Positions 15,075-23,636 of a stretch of DNA of 64,000 nt are shown in pieces. The stretch is from positions 1-64,000 of the forward strand of contig NZ_CALMAW010000088.1 in the NCBI RefSeq assembly GCF_937859915.1. The letters are read 5' to 3'. The notes beneath the pieces were generated by a model. That model was not told the origin of the DNA. It worked only from the letters and a program-made list of their open reading frames with translations, and ran no database searches. A program made the position numbers and the translations under genes. This DNA is from an uncultured Sphingomonas sp. Its GTDB lineage: Bacteria > Pseudomonadota > Alphaproteobacteria > Sphingomonadales > Sphingomonadaceae. Each line of letters starts with the position of its first letter. Positions within the stretch are counted from its first letter, which is position 1.

Positions 15075-16589
15075 ATGGACGTGGCGCTTGCGGCCGCAGC
15101 CACCGAGCGTCTGCCAAGCGGATCCAAAGGGATTGCCGTCCAGCGCGGCCTCGTGCTTGGCCTGTTCGGTCTGCTGGCCACGCAGCAGATGCTGCTCTGG
15201 GCGTTTCTCGGCTATGCATGGTGGACCTATGTCGTCGGCACCGTCGGCTTCGGGGGGCTCATCCTGTTGTTGCGCCGCGCAGATGGCTGGAGCCGGGATC
15301 GCGCACCATCGGCCGCCCTGTTCGCCACATGCCTCGCCGTCGCGGCGCTGGCCTGCGTGCTCGGCGGCGAAGGGCGGTTCTTCTATGCCAACATCGACTG
15401 GCAGGTCCGCGATGCCGTGCTGCGCGACCTCGTCGTCTACCCCTGGCCGTTCGTGTATCAGGCAACACCGTCGCCGCTCATGCTGCGGCTGCCGCTCGGC
15501 ATGTACATCATCCCGGCGCTGCTCGGGAAGGCACTGGGCTACCGCGTTGCCGAACTGGCGCTGCTGGGTCAGAACAGCCTGCTGCTTGCAACGATCTTGT
15601 CGCTCGGCGCCGCGCTGTTCCGGGACACCCGCGCACGCGTGATCGGGCTGGTCGTATTCCTCGGCTTCTCCGGAATGGACATCCTTGGGGCGGCGCTTCT
15701 GGGCGAGCCTCTGATGGGGCACATGGAATATTGGATAGGCCCGCAATATTCTTCTCACGTCACCCAGATTTTCTGGGTCCCGCAGCATGGAATGGCGGGG
15801 TGGATCGGCGCTCTGCTCTACATGCTGTGGCGCGACGATCGGTTGCCGCGCGCCGTTGTGCTCGCGATATTCCCGCTACTGGCGCTGATGTCGCCACTGG
15901 CGCTGATGGGGCTCGTGCCCTTTGCCGCGCATGCGGGGTTGGACGGCCTGTTCAAGCGACGCCTGGTCGCCAGCGATATCGTGCTCCCGTCTTTGGCGCT
16001 TGTTCTGGCGGTGCCCTCGCTGCTGTATCTGGCCGCTGCCAACGACACGGTCGGCGAGCGTGCGCAGGTGATCCACCTGCCGATATATCTGCTTTTCGAA
16101 CTCCTCGAAGTGGCACCCTATCTGATCGCGGTCCGGCTGTTCGGCCGGAACCGCTTCGGCGCCCCGACCGCGGTCATCGTCGCGGCGGTGCTGTTGCTCG
16201 TGCCGTTCGGGCAGGTCGGGACGTCAGGCGATTTCGTTATGCGCGCGTCGATCCCCGCACTGGCTATATTGGCGACGCTGCTGGGTGACATCCTCGCCGA
16301 GACCACCAGTGGGCGCGACGCGCGCGTCGCGCAATTCCTCGGCGGCGTGACCTTTGCCATCGGCCTGTGCACCCCGGCATCCGAAATCTGGCGGGCGGTG
16401 CACTTCCCGGCCTCGCCGCCGCCGTTGTGCAGCTTCCTGGGCGTGGTGCCGGGCGGCTCGGCCACCTATGTCACGCCGCTGTCGCGGGTGCCTTCACTTG
16501 TCCACCCGGGCCGGCCGGCCGTGATCGAGCCACATGATCCCAAGCGCTGCTGGGCCGGGCCTTGGCCGAACGTCGCCTCGAAATGGTAG
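15075..16589 (+). CDS. GT-C-like multi-pass membrane glycosyltransferase candidate
   Basis: A 504-residue inner-membrane protein with about eleven hydrophobic segments. After the third lies a large external loop with NIDWQVRDAVLRD and PWPFVYQATPSP (about residues 112-140). Acidic residues in the first large periplasmic loop are the hallmark of GT-C enzymes, which take sugars from polyprenyl-phosphate carriers. The soluble C-terminus (about 450-504) is also expected outside. It faces the sugar operon, which encodes a GtrB/ArnC-like synthase and a GtrA flippase, so a GtrC-type role (transfer of the flipped sugar to LPS or exopolysaccharide) is a reasonable inference. A transporter remains possible. 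Confidence 0.55.
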   Translation: MDVALAAAATERLPSGSKGIAVQRGLVLGLFGLLATQQMLLWAFLGYAWWTYVVGTVGFGGLILLLRRADGWSRDRAPSAALFATCLAVAALACVLGGEGRFFYANIDWQVRDAVLRDLVVYPWPFVYQATPSPLMLRLPLGMYIIPALLGKALGYRVAELALLGQNSLLLATILSLGAALFRDTRARVIGLVVFLGFSGMDILGAALLGEPLMGHMEYWIGPQYSSHVTQIFWVPQHGMAGWIGALLYMLWRDDRLPRAVVLAIFPLLALMSPLALMGLVPFAAHAGLDGLFKRRLVASDIVLPSLALVLAVPSLLYLAAANDTVGERAQVIHLPIYLLFELLEVAPYLIAVRLFGRNRFGAPTAVIVAAVLLLVPFGQVGTSGDFVMRASIPALAILATLLGDILAETTSGRDARVAQFLGGVTFAIGLCTPASEIWRAVHFPASPPPLCSFLGVVPGGSATYVTPLSRVPSLVHPGRPAVIEPHDPKRCWAGPWPNVASKW

Positions 16590-16699
16590 GCGAACCGATC
16601 GAGATATCCTATCCCTCGGCGCATCGGTGACACATAATTGGGGCCGCTGTGACAAACGAGAGCCGAGCAGGGCGATGAACGATTGGATCGGGAAAGCAG

Positions 16700-17569
16700 A
16701 TGACTGTGAAGGCTGATAACCATCTCGCTCGCTCGTGCGTGTGTTGCGGGTCCACCGATCTCGCTACTTCGCCCGCAATCCTCATGCCGTTCGTCGCGCA
16801 TCGTGCGTTCGGCTGGGCGCCAATAGAGATAAACGATAGCTGGGGTCTCCAAACGATTCGCAGCGGCATGGCCTATACGATCTGCAAGTCGCTGCGCTGC
16901 CGTGCCTGCTCGCACCTGTTCTGCGACATTCGCTTCTCCGACGAGGAGATGAATGCCATCTATGCCGGCTATCGCGACGAGGCCTATGTCAGCCTACGTG
17001 ATCATTACGAACCGGGATACCGCACCCGCAACGAGGGGCTCGTCGAGACGATCACCTACAAGGCCGACATCGAGGCGTTCTTGGATCCTTATATCAGTGA
17101 TCCGCTGACGGTCCTCGATTGGGGCGGGGACACCGGATCAAACACGCCCTATCAGCAACGGAGGAGCAGCCTTGATATCTTCGATATCAGCAACAAAGGC
17201 GTCGTGCCAGGCGCGCGGGCGGTGACTCGCGAACAGGCGGCGGCCGCAGCCTATCGTCTTGTCGTCTGCGGACAGGTTCTCGAGCATACACCCTATCCGA
17301 TAAAGGTTTTGGCCGACATCCGCCGCGCGATGAACGATGACTCTATTCTGTACATTGAAGTCCCGTTCGAAAAAATTGTCCAACAGGGCTTGCCGGACTG
17401 CGAAACCCACAAACGTCATTGGCACGAGCACATCAATTTTTATTCGCAGTCGTCAATGGCGGCGCTATTACGTTCCGCCGGATACGAAGTCCTGAGACAG
17501 TACATTCTCGCCGTCAGCGTGGCCGGCAGTGACGTGCAAATCCTGCAGGTAGCATGTCGGCCAGCGTGA
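16700..17569 (+). CDS. class I SAM-dependent methyltransferase with N-terminal zinc-ribbon-like cysteines
   Basis: A 289-residue protein. Residues 13-16 (CVCC) and a later CRACSHLFC segment near residue 65 form Cys pairs like those preceding Methyltransf_23 domains in sugar C-methyltransferases. The SAM-binding core follows, with motif I VLDWGGDTGSN near residue 138 and LVVCGQVLEHTPYP (post-motif II), then a proline-bearing strand (IEVPFEKI). The family methylates sugars or other small substrates. It lies between the GT-C-like gene and the sugar operon, so a nucleotide-sugar or glycan substrate is likely. Confidence 0.7.
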   Translation: MTVKADNHLARSCVCCGSTDLATSPAILMPFVAHRAFGWAPIEINDSWGLQTIRSGMAYTICKSLRCRACSHLFCDIRFSDEEMNAIYAGYRDEAYVSLRDHYEPGYRTRNEGLVETITYKADIEAFLDPYISDPLTVLDWGGDTGSNTPYQQRRSSLDIFDISNKGVVPGARAVTREQAAAAAYRLVVCGQVLEHTPYPIKVLADIRRAMNDDSILYIEVPFEKIVQQGLPDCETHKRHWHEHINFYSQSSMAALLRSAGYEVLRQYILAVSVAGSDVQILQVACRPA

Positions 17570-17608
17570 TCAACCGCATGATCTGACCGCGAAGCTGCGC
17601 GTTCCCGG

Positions 17609-18613
17609 TTAGTCGTGGAACGCGTAGACGACGATCCCGAAAGTGTTGAACTCGTGGACGCGAAGGTGGAAGCGATAGCCCATCTTCCAAGAGTGGATGA
17701 GATCGATGATCTCGAAGAGATGCGCCGGCAGATGGTAGGCGGAAACGAGCAGCGCGGGTTTTTCGGTCTCAATGATGCGGCGCATGCCCTTGAGCGTTTC
17801 AATTTCCGCGCCCTCGACATCCAGCTTGACAACATTCACGGGCGCGCCGTGCAACACGTCGTCGATCGCGACGCACTGGATGATCGTATCACCATCGTCG
17901 CTCAGCCGGCTGGCCATCGAACCGTCATTAGTGAATCGAAGCTGCTGCGTTTCGGACCAAGTGCCCAGCGGCAGACAAAGCGAGCGGATATTACCGAAGT
18001 CGCGGGAAGCCAGGATCGCGAAATTGTCGGGATCCGGCTCGAAAGCGACTAAACTGGCGATCGTGTAACCGGCCTTGAGAAATTTGTGGATCGCGACACC
18101 CGTGAACGCACCGCAGTCAACGATGCGCAGCGGCTCCTTCAGACGCGGAGGATCGTGGGGCGTATATTCGTCTTCTTGACTTGGCGAGGGACAGTTCGCG
18201 ATATCGCCGCTTTGGCGATAGCGAATGATGGTATCGAGCAGGTCTCGGCTTTGATCATCTTCCAGCAGCGCGCGTATGCGAGCGAAATCCCCGAGATGCG
18301 CGTCATAGCTAAAGTCGCTGTCCAACCAATAGCCCGGACGTGTCCGCGCGTTCGGGGCGAGCACAGGCGGATAAATGGGGGTTAGGACGCGCGCAACCCC
18401 GGCCGCGAGAAGCTCAGCATGAATCTTCTTGATATCGACGTAGTGATTATGAAGTCCCAGAAGCACCGTTCTATCGGCGAGGCGACCGTCACCAGCGTCC
18501 TCGATCGCCAAAATCGGGATGTTGCGATAGCTTTGTCCGCGCTTGCCGCGGTCTAAGATGAGGTCGACGTGCGTTCCGTCGGCAAGCAGGTCATCGACGA
18601 TTCCTTGGCCCAC
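17609..18613 (-). CDS. FkbM-type methyltransferase with a disrupted N-terminus
   Basis: From the GTG at 18,613 this gives 334 residues. The C-terminal half (about 160-334) is an FkbM-like methyltransferase: RIVDCGAFTGVAIHKF (motif I), VAFEPDPDNF (motif II) and VVKLDVEGAEIETLKG. The N-terminal half is a Rossmann-like segment (LILDRGKRG, LLGLHNHY) of the sort fused to FkbM domains in polysaccharide loci. Just upstream, in frame, lie an ATG at 18,637, two valines, TAA at 18,626-18,628, then GLGSVGQG, the dinucleotide-binding loop. The natural start therefore seems to be 18,637, with a nonsense codon at position 4; translation may restart at the GTG or the gene may be dead. It is the last gene of the sugar operon and probably methylated the sugar or glycan. 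Confidence 0.65.
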   Translation of the reverse strand: MGQGIVDDLLADGTHVDLILDRGKRGQSYRNIPILAIEDAGDGRLADRTVLLGLHNHYVDIKKIHAELLAAGVARVLTPIYPPVLAPNARTRPGYWLDSDFSYDAHLGDFARIRALLEDDQSRDLLDTIIRYRQSGDIANCPSPSQEDEYTPHDPPRLKEPLRIVDCGAFTGVAIHKFLKAGYTIASLVAFEPDPDNFAILASRDFGNIRSLCLPLGTWSETQQLRFTNDGSMASRLSDDGDTIIQCVAIDDVLHGAPVNVVKLDVEGAEIETLKGMRRIIETEKPALLVSAYHLPAHLFEIIDLIHSWKMGYRFHLRVHEFNTFGIVVYAFHD

Positions 18614-18656
18614 CGATCCCAGACCTTAGACCACCATGCTGTTTGGATCAGGCTGG

Positions 18657-19115
18657 TCACGAACAAGAGGGACCTTTTATCATCTCGCCGCCGCTTACGG
18701 CAGCTAGGGGGCAACTAGCCTCGGCGGCTGTAGCGTCGGCACGGGGCGTGAACACCCATCGGCGCAAGACGAGGAAGTTGACCGCCGCTGCCGCCATAGT
18801 TGCCAGCAGTCCGGCCAGATAGGGCGACGGCAAGAGTGCGGCACATGCCGCAAGCGCTGCCACGCTGAGCAGGTAGTTCAGTGCATAGGATAGCAGAAAT
18901 CGCAGTTTGGGCGGCCGCACGCCCGCAAAGACGTAGCGGCTGTAGCACACATAGTTGAACGCGACGGCGATGATCGTCGCAACGATCTGTGCGACGAATA
19001 GCTGAAGCCCGCCCGCAACCAGCATGGCGTAAAGCCCGTATCCGAACAGGGTGTTGATTGCCCCCGTCTGCAGAAAGCGCCAGAGTTGCCTGACGACCGC
19101 GGAAGACGGCTGCAC
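18657..19115 (-). CDS. GtrA-family flippase-like membrane protein
   Basis: A 152-residue protein with four membrane helices (about residues 12-32, 38-58, 75-95 and 100-122) and the family features RFLQTGAINTLFGYGLYAML at the start and FNYVCYSRYVF between helices 2 and 3. GtrA proteins are thought to flip polyprenyl-phosphate-linked sugars across the inner membrane. The gene begins six bases after the lipid-carrier glycosyltransferase gene, the usual gtrA/gtrB pairing. Confidence 0.8.
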   Translation of the reverse strand: MQPSSAVVRQLWRFLQTGAINTLFGYGLYAMLVAGGLQLFVAQIVATIIAVAFNYVCYSRYVFAGVRPPKLRFLLSYALNYLLSVAALAACAALLPSPYLAGLLATMAAAAVNFLVLRRWVFTPRADATAAEASCPLAAVSGGEMIKGPSCS

Positions 19116-19120
19116 AGGCC

Positions 19121-20068
19121 TTAGTCCTCAGGCGTGAAATTGACGCGTTCGCGCTCGATCACTAGCGGCGTGCCGCGCGTCCGATCGGAAATCAGCCGGA
19201 CCTGCACACCAAGGACGCCAAGAAACAGAAACAGCAGGCCGAACTGGAGTTCCAGCAAAGCGGCGAACATCCACATCCGCGCATTCTGGCCGAAGGCGAT
19301 CGACCAGGAGGCGCCCAGAACCGTGACGACGACCGCCGCCATCGCGATAAAGCTGAAATAAAGCGGTGCGCGGAGTAGGCCTTTCGACGAATAGGCCAGC
19401 GCTGACAGCGCGAAGTCGAGCAGGCTGAAGAAGCCATTCTTCGATTTGCCGGCCGCGCGTTCCGGCCGCTTGAACACGATCGTCTCGATCGCATAGCCGG
19501 TTTCGACGAGTAGCCCGCGCACGAATGGTTCCGGCTCGTTGAGTTCGCCGATCGCCTGGATGGCCTTGCTGTCGTAGATTCCGAAGCCGGTGGCGTTTGG
19601 AATGATCGGATAGTCGCCGAACCGGCGCTGAAGACCGTAGGAGAGCTTGCGTAAGCCGGCATAGAGCGAGGAATGCACTTTGGTCTCGCTCACGCCGAGA
19701 ACGATGTTTGCCCCTTCGCGCCAGCGCTGGACAAGTTGCGGGATGAGTTCGGGCGGATCCTGGAAGTCGGCCGCGATCCCGATGATCGCCCGGCCCTTGG
19801 CTTGGAACAGGCCATGTGCCGGCGAGCGCATCTGGCCGAAATTGCGGGTATTGATAATCAGCCGGATGCGGGCGTCGCGTCGGCACAAAGACCTGACGAT
19901 GTCGGCAGTCCGATCGGACGACCCGTTGTCGATGAAGATGATCTCGAAGTCGTCGGTAACCGAGCCGAGTTGCACCAGCACGGCATTCGCGATGGCCTCG
20001 GCATTTTCTTCCTCGTCGAGGCAAGGAATGACGACCGAGATTTCGGGCCTGTCAGGGATCTTCAGCAT
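19121..20068 (-). CDS. GtrB/ArnC-like polyprenyl-phosphate glycosyltransferase (GT2)
   Basis: A 315-residue GT2 enzyme of the dolichol-phosphate-mannose-synthase type. The N-terminal catalytic domain shows SVVIPCLDEEENAEAI, FIDNGSSDRT and AADFQDPPE (the usual DLQDPPE metal-binding motif with Phe). Two C-terminal helices (about 228-255 and 262-290) hold it in the inner membrane. It should move a sugar from its nucleotide carrier to undecaprenyl phosphate on the cytoplasmic face. Its start overlaps the end of the epimerase gene by 17 bases and gtrA follows. The CDP-sugar made by this operon is the likely donor. Confidence 0.8.
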   Translation of the reverse strand: MLKIPDRPEISVVIPCLDEEENAEAIANAVLVQLGSVTDDFEIIFIDNGSSDRTADIVRSLCRRDARIRLIINTRNFGQMRSPAHGLFQAKGRAIIGIAADFQDPPELIPQLVQRWREGANIVLGVSETKVHSSLYAGLRKLSYGLQRRFGDYPIIPNATGFGIYDSKAIQAIGELNEPEPFVRGLLVETGYAIETIVFKRPERAAGKSKNGFFSLLDFALSALAYSSKGLLRAPLYFSFIAMAAVVVTVLGASWSIAFGQNARMWMFAALLELQFGLLFLFLGVLGVQVRLISDRTRGTPLVIERERVNFTPED

Positions 20069-21032
20069 GGGGATCTTGTACGCAACAAGGAGTTACCCGG
20101 TTCTTAAGGAAGGCCATGGTTTCGGCGATCTGGTCGTTCAGCGACACCCGTTCGATCGCATGATGGTCCAACAAGTGCCGGTAGCGACGATCGTCGCCGA
20201 GATAGACGTCCGCGCGGTCGTGGCCGACCGCCGGACGGTCGACCGCGCAGCCTGCCGCCGCCGCGATCGTCGCTGCAAGCGCACCGAGTTCGATGTGCTC
20301 GCCGCCGCTGCTGAACCGCGTGACTCCGCCCTGCGGATCCAGCAGCAGCGCAATGCCGAGCGACATCAGCTCGCGGATCGCGACATAGCCGCGCCGCACG
20401 TGATGACGGGCGTGGACCGTCACGGGTCCTCCCGCCAGCGCGTCGAGCAGGAACGCGGACAGCGCATAGCTACGCACCTTGTTGATATGCGGCCCGGAAA
20501 GGTTGAAGATCCGGGCGATCGCCGCGCGGTGACCCCGCGCTTCGGCCCACGCCGCGAAGGCGTCCTCGTCCTCGCGCTTGAGCATGCCGTAAAGCCGCAT
20601 CGGCGGCGAGGCCGCGTCGTCGTCGACATATTGGGCAGCGCCCGAGGACGCCACGAAAACGGCCTCGGCGCCGATCGGATCGAGCGCGTCTAGGACATGC
20701 TGACGGATCGCTCGGTTGGCGGCGCGATACGCGCTTTCGGACATCACCTCGGCGCGATCCTTGGTCAAGAAGGCGAAATGCAGGACAAGCGTCGGTTGGC
20801 ACGGCAACGCGCCCAGTTCGCGCAGCGGCCGCTGGTCGATCGTCCGGAGGGGCGAAAGGTCGATTTCGGCGAGGCGCGACCCGAAACATAGGACCCGCTC
20901 CGCAAATGTGTCGCCGAGCGCGTCGTGGAGGAGGTCGAGGGTCGCCCGCCCTATCCAGCCGCGCGCGCCGGTGACGACGATGCGATATGGGCTCCGCCGT
21001 AAGGCGGCCGCGACATGGGCGGTAAGAGGCAA
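20052..21032 (-). CDS. NAD-dependent epimerase/dehydratase (extended SDR), possible sugar side-chain reductase
   Basis: About 326 residues from a TTG at 21,032. The frame stays open upstream but overlaps the HAD gene, and no better start exists, so the start is uncertain. The Rossmann loop is IVVTGARGWIGRAT, the active site YGMLK (Tyr and Lys) with VASSGAAQ supplying Ser. Extended SDRs of this type epimerise, dehydrate or reduce nucleotide sugars. In the yersiniose pathway a reductase of this class (YerF) reduces the acetyl branch added by a ThDP enzyme. A similar step would fit here because the ThDP enzyme is two genes upstream. It overlaps the downstream glycosyltransferase by 17 bases. Confidence 0.7.
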   Translation of the reverse strand: MPLTAHVAAALRRSPYRIVVTGARGWIGRATLDLLHDALGDTFAERVLCFGSRLAEIDLSPLRTIDQRPLRELGALPCQPTLVLHFAFLTKDRAEVMSESAYRAANRAIRQHVLDALDPIGAEAVFVASSGAAQYVDDDAASPPMRLYGMLKREDEDAFAAWAEARGHRAAIARIFNLSGPHINKVRSYALSAFLLDALAGGPVTVHARHHVRRGYVAIRELMSLGIALLLDPQGGVTRFSSGGEHIELGALAATIAAAAGCAVDRPAVGHDRADVYLGDDRRYRHLLDHHAIERVSLNDQIAETMAFLKNRVTPCCVQDPHAEDP

Positions 21033-21048
21033 GGCCGCGACGGTCCCG

Positions 21049-21732
21049 CTACGCCAAGACGCGTCCCGGCAGACACGCGGCTTTTGCCGTGATCCACCCG
21101 ACCAGATCGGAAAAGTCGTCGAACGCCGCATGCCGCCCGACGGACAGCGGTTCGCTCGCATAGCCATAAGTGAGGAGGGCGAAGCGCACGCCGGTCGTCT
21201 CGGCCAGGGCCAGATCGACCTCGCTGTCGCCGACATAGAGGCACTCGGCCACGGCCGAGCCGAGCCGAGCCAGCGCCAGGTCCAGCAGGTCGGGCGCGGG
21301 CTTCATCGCGCGGTCGGGCGAACTGCCGACGATGACGGGAAAACAGTCGCCGAGATCGAGATCGGCGATGATCTTCTCGCACAACGTCTGCGGCTTGTTT
21401 GAGCAGATGGCGAGCGGAAAGCCGAGCGCGGCGAGAGCCCGGACGCCGTCTGCGACGCCCGCGTATAGCGACTCCGGGGGTGTCGGGAAGAGCCGATAGC
21501 GCGCACGAAAATCCTCGACCGCGCGGGTGAGATCGCCACAATCTTCGGCGAGCGCGCCGCCGACCAGGGCGGGACCGCCTAAGCTCGCGAACGGCCGGAC
21601 GTCCGCGATGGTCACGCGGCGGCGGCTCGCACGCTCGGTGAGCATCGCATTGAGGATCCGGACAAACACCGGCGCACTGTCGATCAGCGTGCCGTCAAGA
21701 TCGAAGACGATGCTTCGCAGCGGCCGGGTCAC
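21049..21732 (-). CDS. HAD-family phosphatase
   Basis: A 227-residue Cof/Gph-type HAD hydrolase with all four motifs: FDLDGTLIDSA (I, Asp nucleophile D11), ICSNKPQ (II), the Lys of MKPAPDLL (III) and YVGDSEVDLALA (IV). An alpha-helical cap occupies residues 20-90. Its ATG overlaps the stop of the ThDP-enzyme gene by four bases (ATGA). Beside a NeuB-like condensing enzyme, the natural reading is removal of phosphate from a condensed higher sugar, as KDO-8-P and KDN-9-P phosphatases do. The true substrate is unknown. Confidence 0.8.
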   Translation of the reverse strand: MTRPLRSIVFDLDGTLIDSAPVFVRILNAMLTERASRRRVTIADVRPFASLGGPALVGGALAEDCGDLTRAVEDFRARYRLFPTPPESLYAGVADGVRALAALGFPLAICSNKPQTLCEKIIADLDLGDCFPVIVGSSPDRAMKPAPDLLDLALARLGSAVAECLYVGDSEVDLALAETTGVRFALLTYGYASEPLSVGRHAAFDDFSDLVGWITAKAACLPGRVLA

Positions 21733-23636
21733 AGCGGCAGGCGCATCGCTTCGGCCACTTCGTCGCGCGGCAGGAAGGGTGCGAGATCGTGCAGCGGCGC
21801 GCTGACCATGCTGCCATCCTCAAGGCGCCGCGACGACACCTTCGGTGCGAAGCTCTGCTCCTTATCGAGGAAGATCTCGCAGATCGCGGCACCCGGGGCG
21901 GCCAGCGTCGCGGCGATCGCGCGCGCCATGTCGGCATGCTCGGAGGTGCATGTATAGGCGAAGCCGAAGGCCTGCGCGATCTTGCCGAAATCGGGAAAGG
22001 TCACGCCCGAATCCGGTCCGCAACCGACCGAATGCCCGTCGAAATAGGCCTGCTGCGTCTGTCGGATCGAGTGATAGCCGGAATTGTTGTACAGGAAGAT
22101 CTTGGCCGGGATGGCCTGTCCGATGATCGTCTGAAGCTCCTGCAGATTTTGCATGATGCTGCCGTCCCCCGCGAGGCAGATGATGCGCTCGGCGCCCGCC
22201 GGCATTGCATACCAGGCACCGATCGTCGCCGGCAGATCATAGCCCATCGAGGCCGCGCCCGAATTTGAATAGAGGCGCTGGCCCACTTTAAGCTTTGCGG
22301 CCTGGACAGTGACAACGGCGGCGGTCGCATCGGCCATCACGATGACCTCGTCGGGCACGAGCGCTTCGAACAGGGTTTCGGTGAAGCAATAGGGGTTCAC
22401 GACGCCCTGTGTCTGCCAATATTCCGGCAGCACCGTGGGGTAGCGATGCCGCCGCTCCATCGCCCAATCGACATAGGTGCGGTGGGCGGCCGGCGTCTGA
22501 TAGCCATCAAGCGCCGCAATCAGCGCGGGTATGAACGTCCGCAGATCGGCGTGGACCGGCATGTCGATCGACAGCGTCGGCTTGAACAGTTCGGCCGCGT
22601 CGACATCGACCATGATCTTGGTCGCATCCGGCGCGAAGCCCGCATAATTATAGCTGATCTGCCGGATGTTCAGCCGGCAGCCAAGCACCAACAGCAGGTC
22701 GCTGCCCTGTACGGCGAAATTGCCCGATCGATCGCCGACGGTGCCTGGACGGCCGACATAGAACGGGTGGTCGTCGGGGACGAGGTCCTGCGCGTTCCAG
22801 GCCGGCGCGACGGCGATGCCGAGCCGTTCGGCCAGTACGAGGAATTGCTCATAAACACCGGCGATACGAATTCCCGTACCCGGCATCATCACTGGTCGCC
22901 TGGCCTGCCGGACGGCGTCGATCACCTGCCGTGCAGTCCCGTCCAGATCGTCGCCGCGCAGCCAGCCATATTCGCGCGCCACCGCATGCGCCTGGCCATA
23001 GCCATCGGCCATCGGATCGAAACCGCGCAGGTGCGACGGGTCGATCAGCGCGGACTGGACGTCGATCGGAATGTCGAGCCACACAGGTCCGGGCCGGCCG
23101 GTTTCGGCGAGCCACAGGGCCTTTTCGAGCAGGTAGCGGATGTCGAGCGGGTTCGAGACGGTGACCGCGAACTTGGTGATCGACCGCACCATGTCGACAA
23201 TGTCGGCCTCCTGGTCACCCAACTGCCGCACGACCACCGGCGCGTTGTGCCGGATGGTCTCGCGCTTGACCTGACCCGAGACGACGAGCATCGGGATCGA
23301 ATCCGTGAAGGCACCGTGGACGCCGTTCATCGCGTTGATGCCGCCGGGGCCCGTCGTGACGTTGAGCGCCGCAATACGGCCAGACAGCCGCGCATAGCTC
23401 TCGGCCGCCATCGCTGCCGCCTGCTCGTGATGGAAGCAGACATAGCGCAGTCCGTCCGCGCGGCCGAGCGCGTCGTTGAGATGCATCGCGCCACCGCCGG
23501 TCAGCATGAACACATGCCGCACGCCGCGCGCGGCGATACGCTGCGCCACGAAGTCCGCCAGCCGCACCGGTCCGGTCATGATGCCAGGGCGCGCGGTCTC
23601 GAGGCCGATGGCAGTCGGCGGTGAAAAGAGGTTCAT
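21729..23636 (-). CDS. ThDP-dependent enzyme of the acetolactate-synthase superfamily, candidate sugar acyl-branching enzyme
   Basis: A 635-residue protein with the three-domain ThDP layout. The PYR domain carries catalytic Glu E71 in FHHEQAAAMAAESYAR and TGPGGINAMNGV. The central domain has GTGIRIAG and LGCRLNIRQISYNYAGF. The PP domain has the cofactor motif GDGSIMQN to NNSGY with the usual spacing. It is longer than biosynthetic acetolactate synthase and has no regulatory partner gene. YerE, a relative, transfers an acetyl unit from pyruvate to C4 of CDP-3,6-dideoxy-4-keto-glucose, exactly the compound rfbFGH upstream would make. A comparable carbon-branching role is therefore the best inference. 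It starts on the base after the NeuB-like stop. Confidence 0.75.
   Translation of the reverse strand: MNLFSPPTAIGLETARPGIMTGPVRLADFVAQRIAARGVRHVFMLTGGGAMHLNDALGRADGLRYVCFHHEQAAAMAAESYARLSGRIAALNVTTGPGGINAMNGVHGAFTDSIPMLVVSGQVKRETIRHNAPVVVRQLGDQEADIVDMVRSITKFAVTVSNPLDIRYLLEKALWLAETGRPGPVWLDIPIDVQSALIDPSHLRGFDPMADGYGQAHAVAREYGWLRGDDLDGTARQVIDAVRQARRPVMMPGTGIRIAGVYEQFLVLAERLGIAVAPAWNAQDLVPDDHPFYVGRPGTVGDRSGNFAVQGSDLLLVLGCRLNIRQISYNYAGFAPDATKIMVDVDAAELFKPTLSIDMPVHADLRTFIPALIAALDGYQTPAAHRTYVDWAMERRHRYPTVLPEYWQTQGVVNPYCFTETLFEALVPDEVIVMADATAAVVTVQAAKLKVGQRLYSNSGAASMGYDLPATIGAWYAMPAGAERIICLAGDGSIMQNLQELQTIIGQAIPAKIFLYNNSGYHSIRQTQQAYFDGHSVGCGPDSGVTFPDFGKIAQAFGFAYTCTSEHADMARAIAATLAAPGAAICEIFLDKEQSFAPKVSSRRLEDGSMVSAPLHDLAPFLPRDEVAEAMRLPL

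Noticed and set aside
22446-23624. A 392-codon open frame on the plus strand
   Set aside because: It is antisense to the ThDP enzyme and lacks any recognisable fold.
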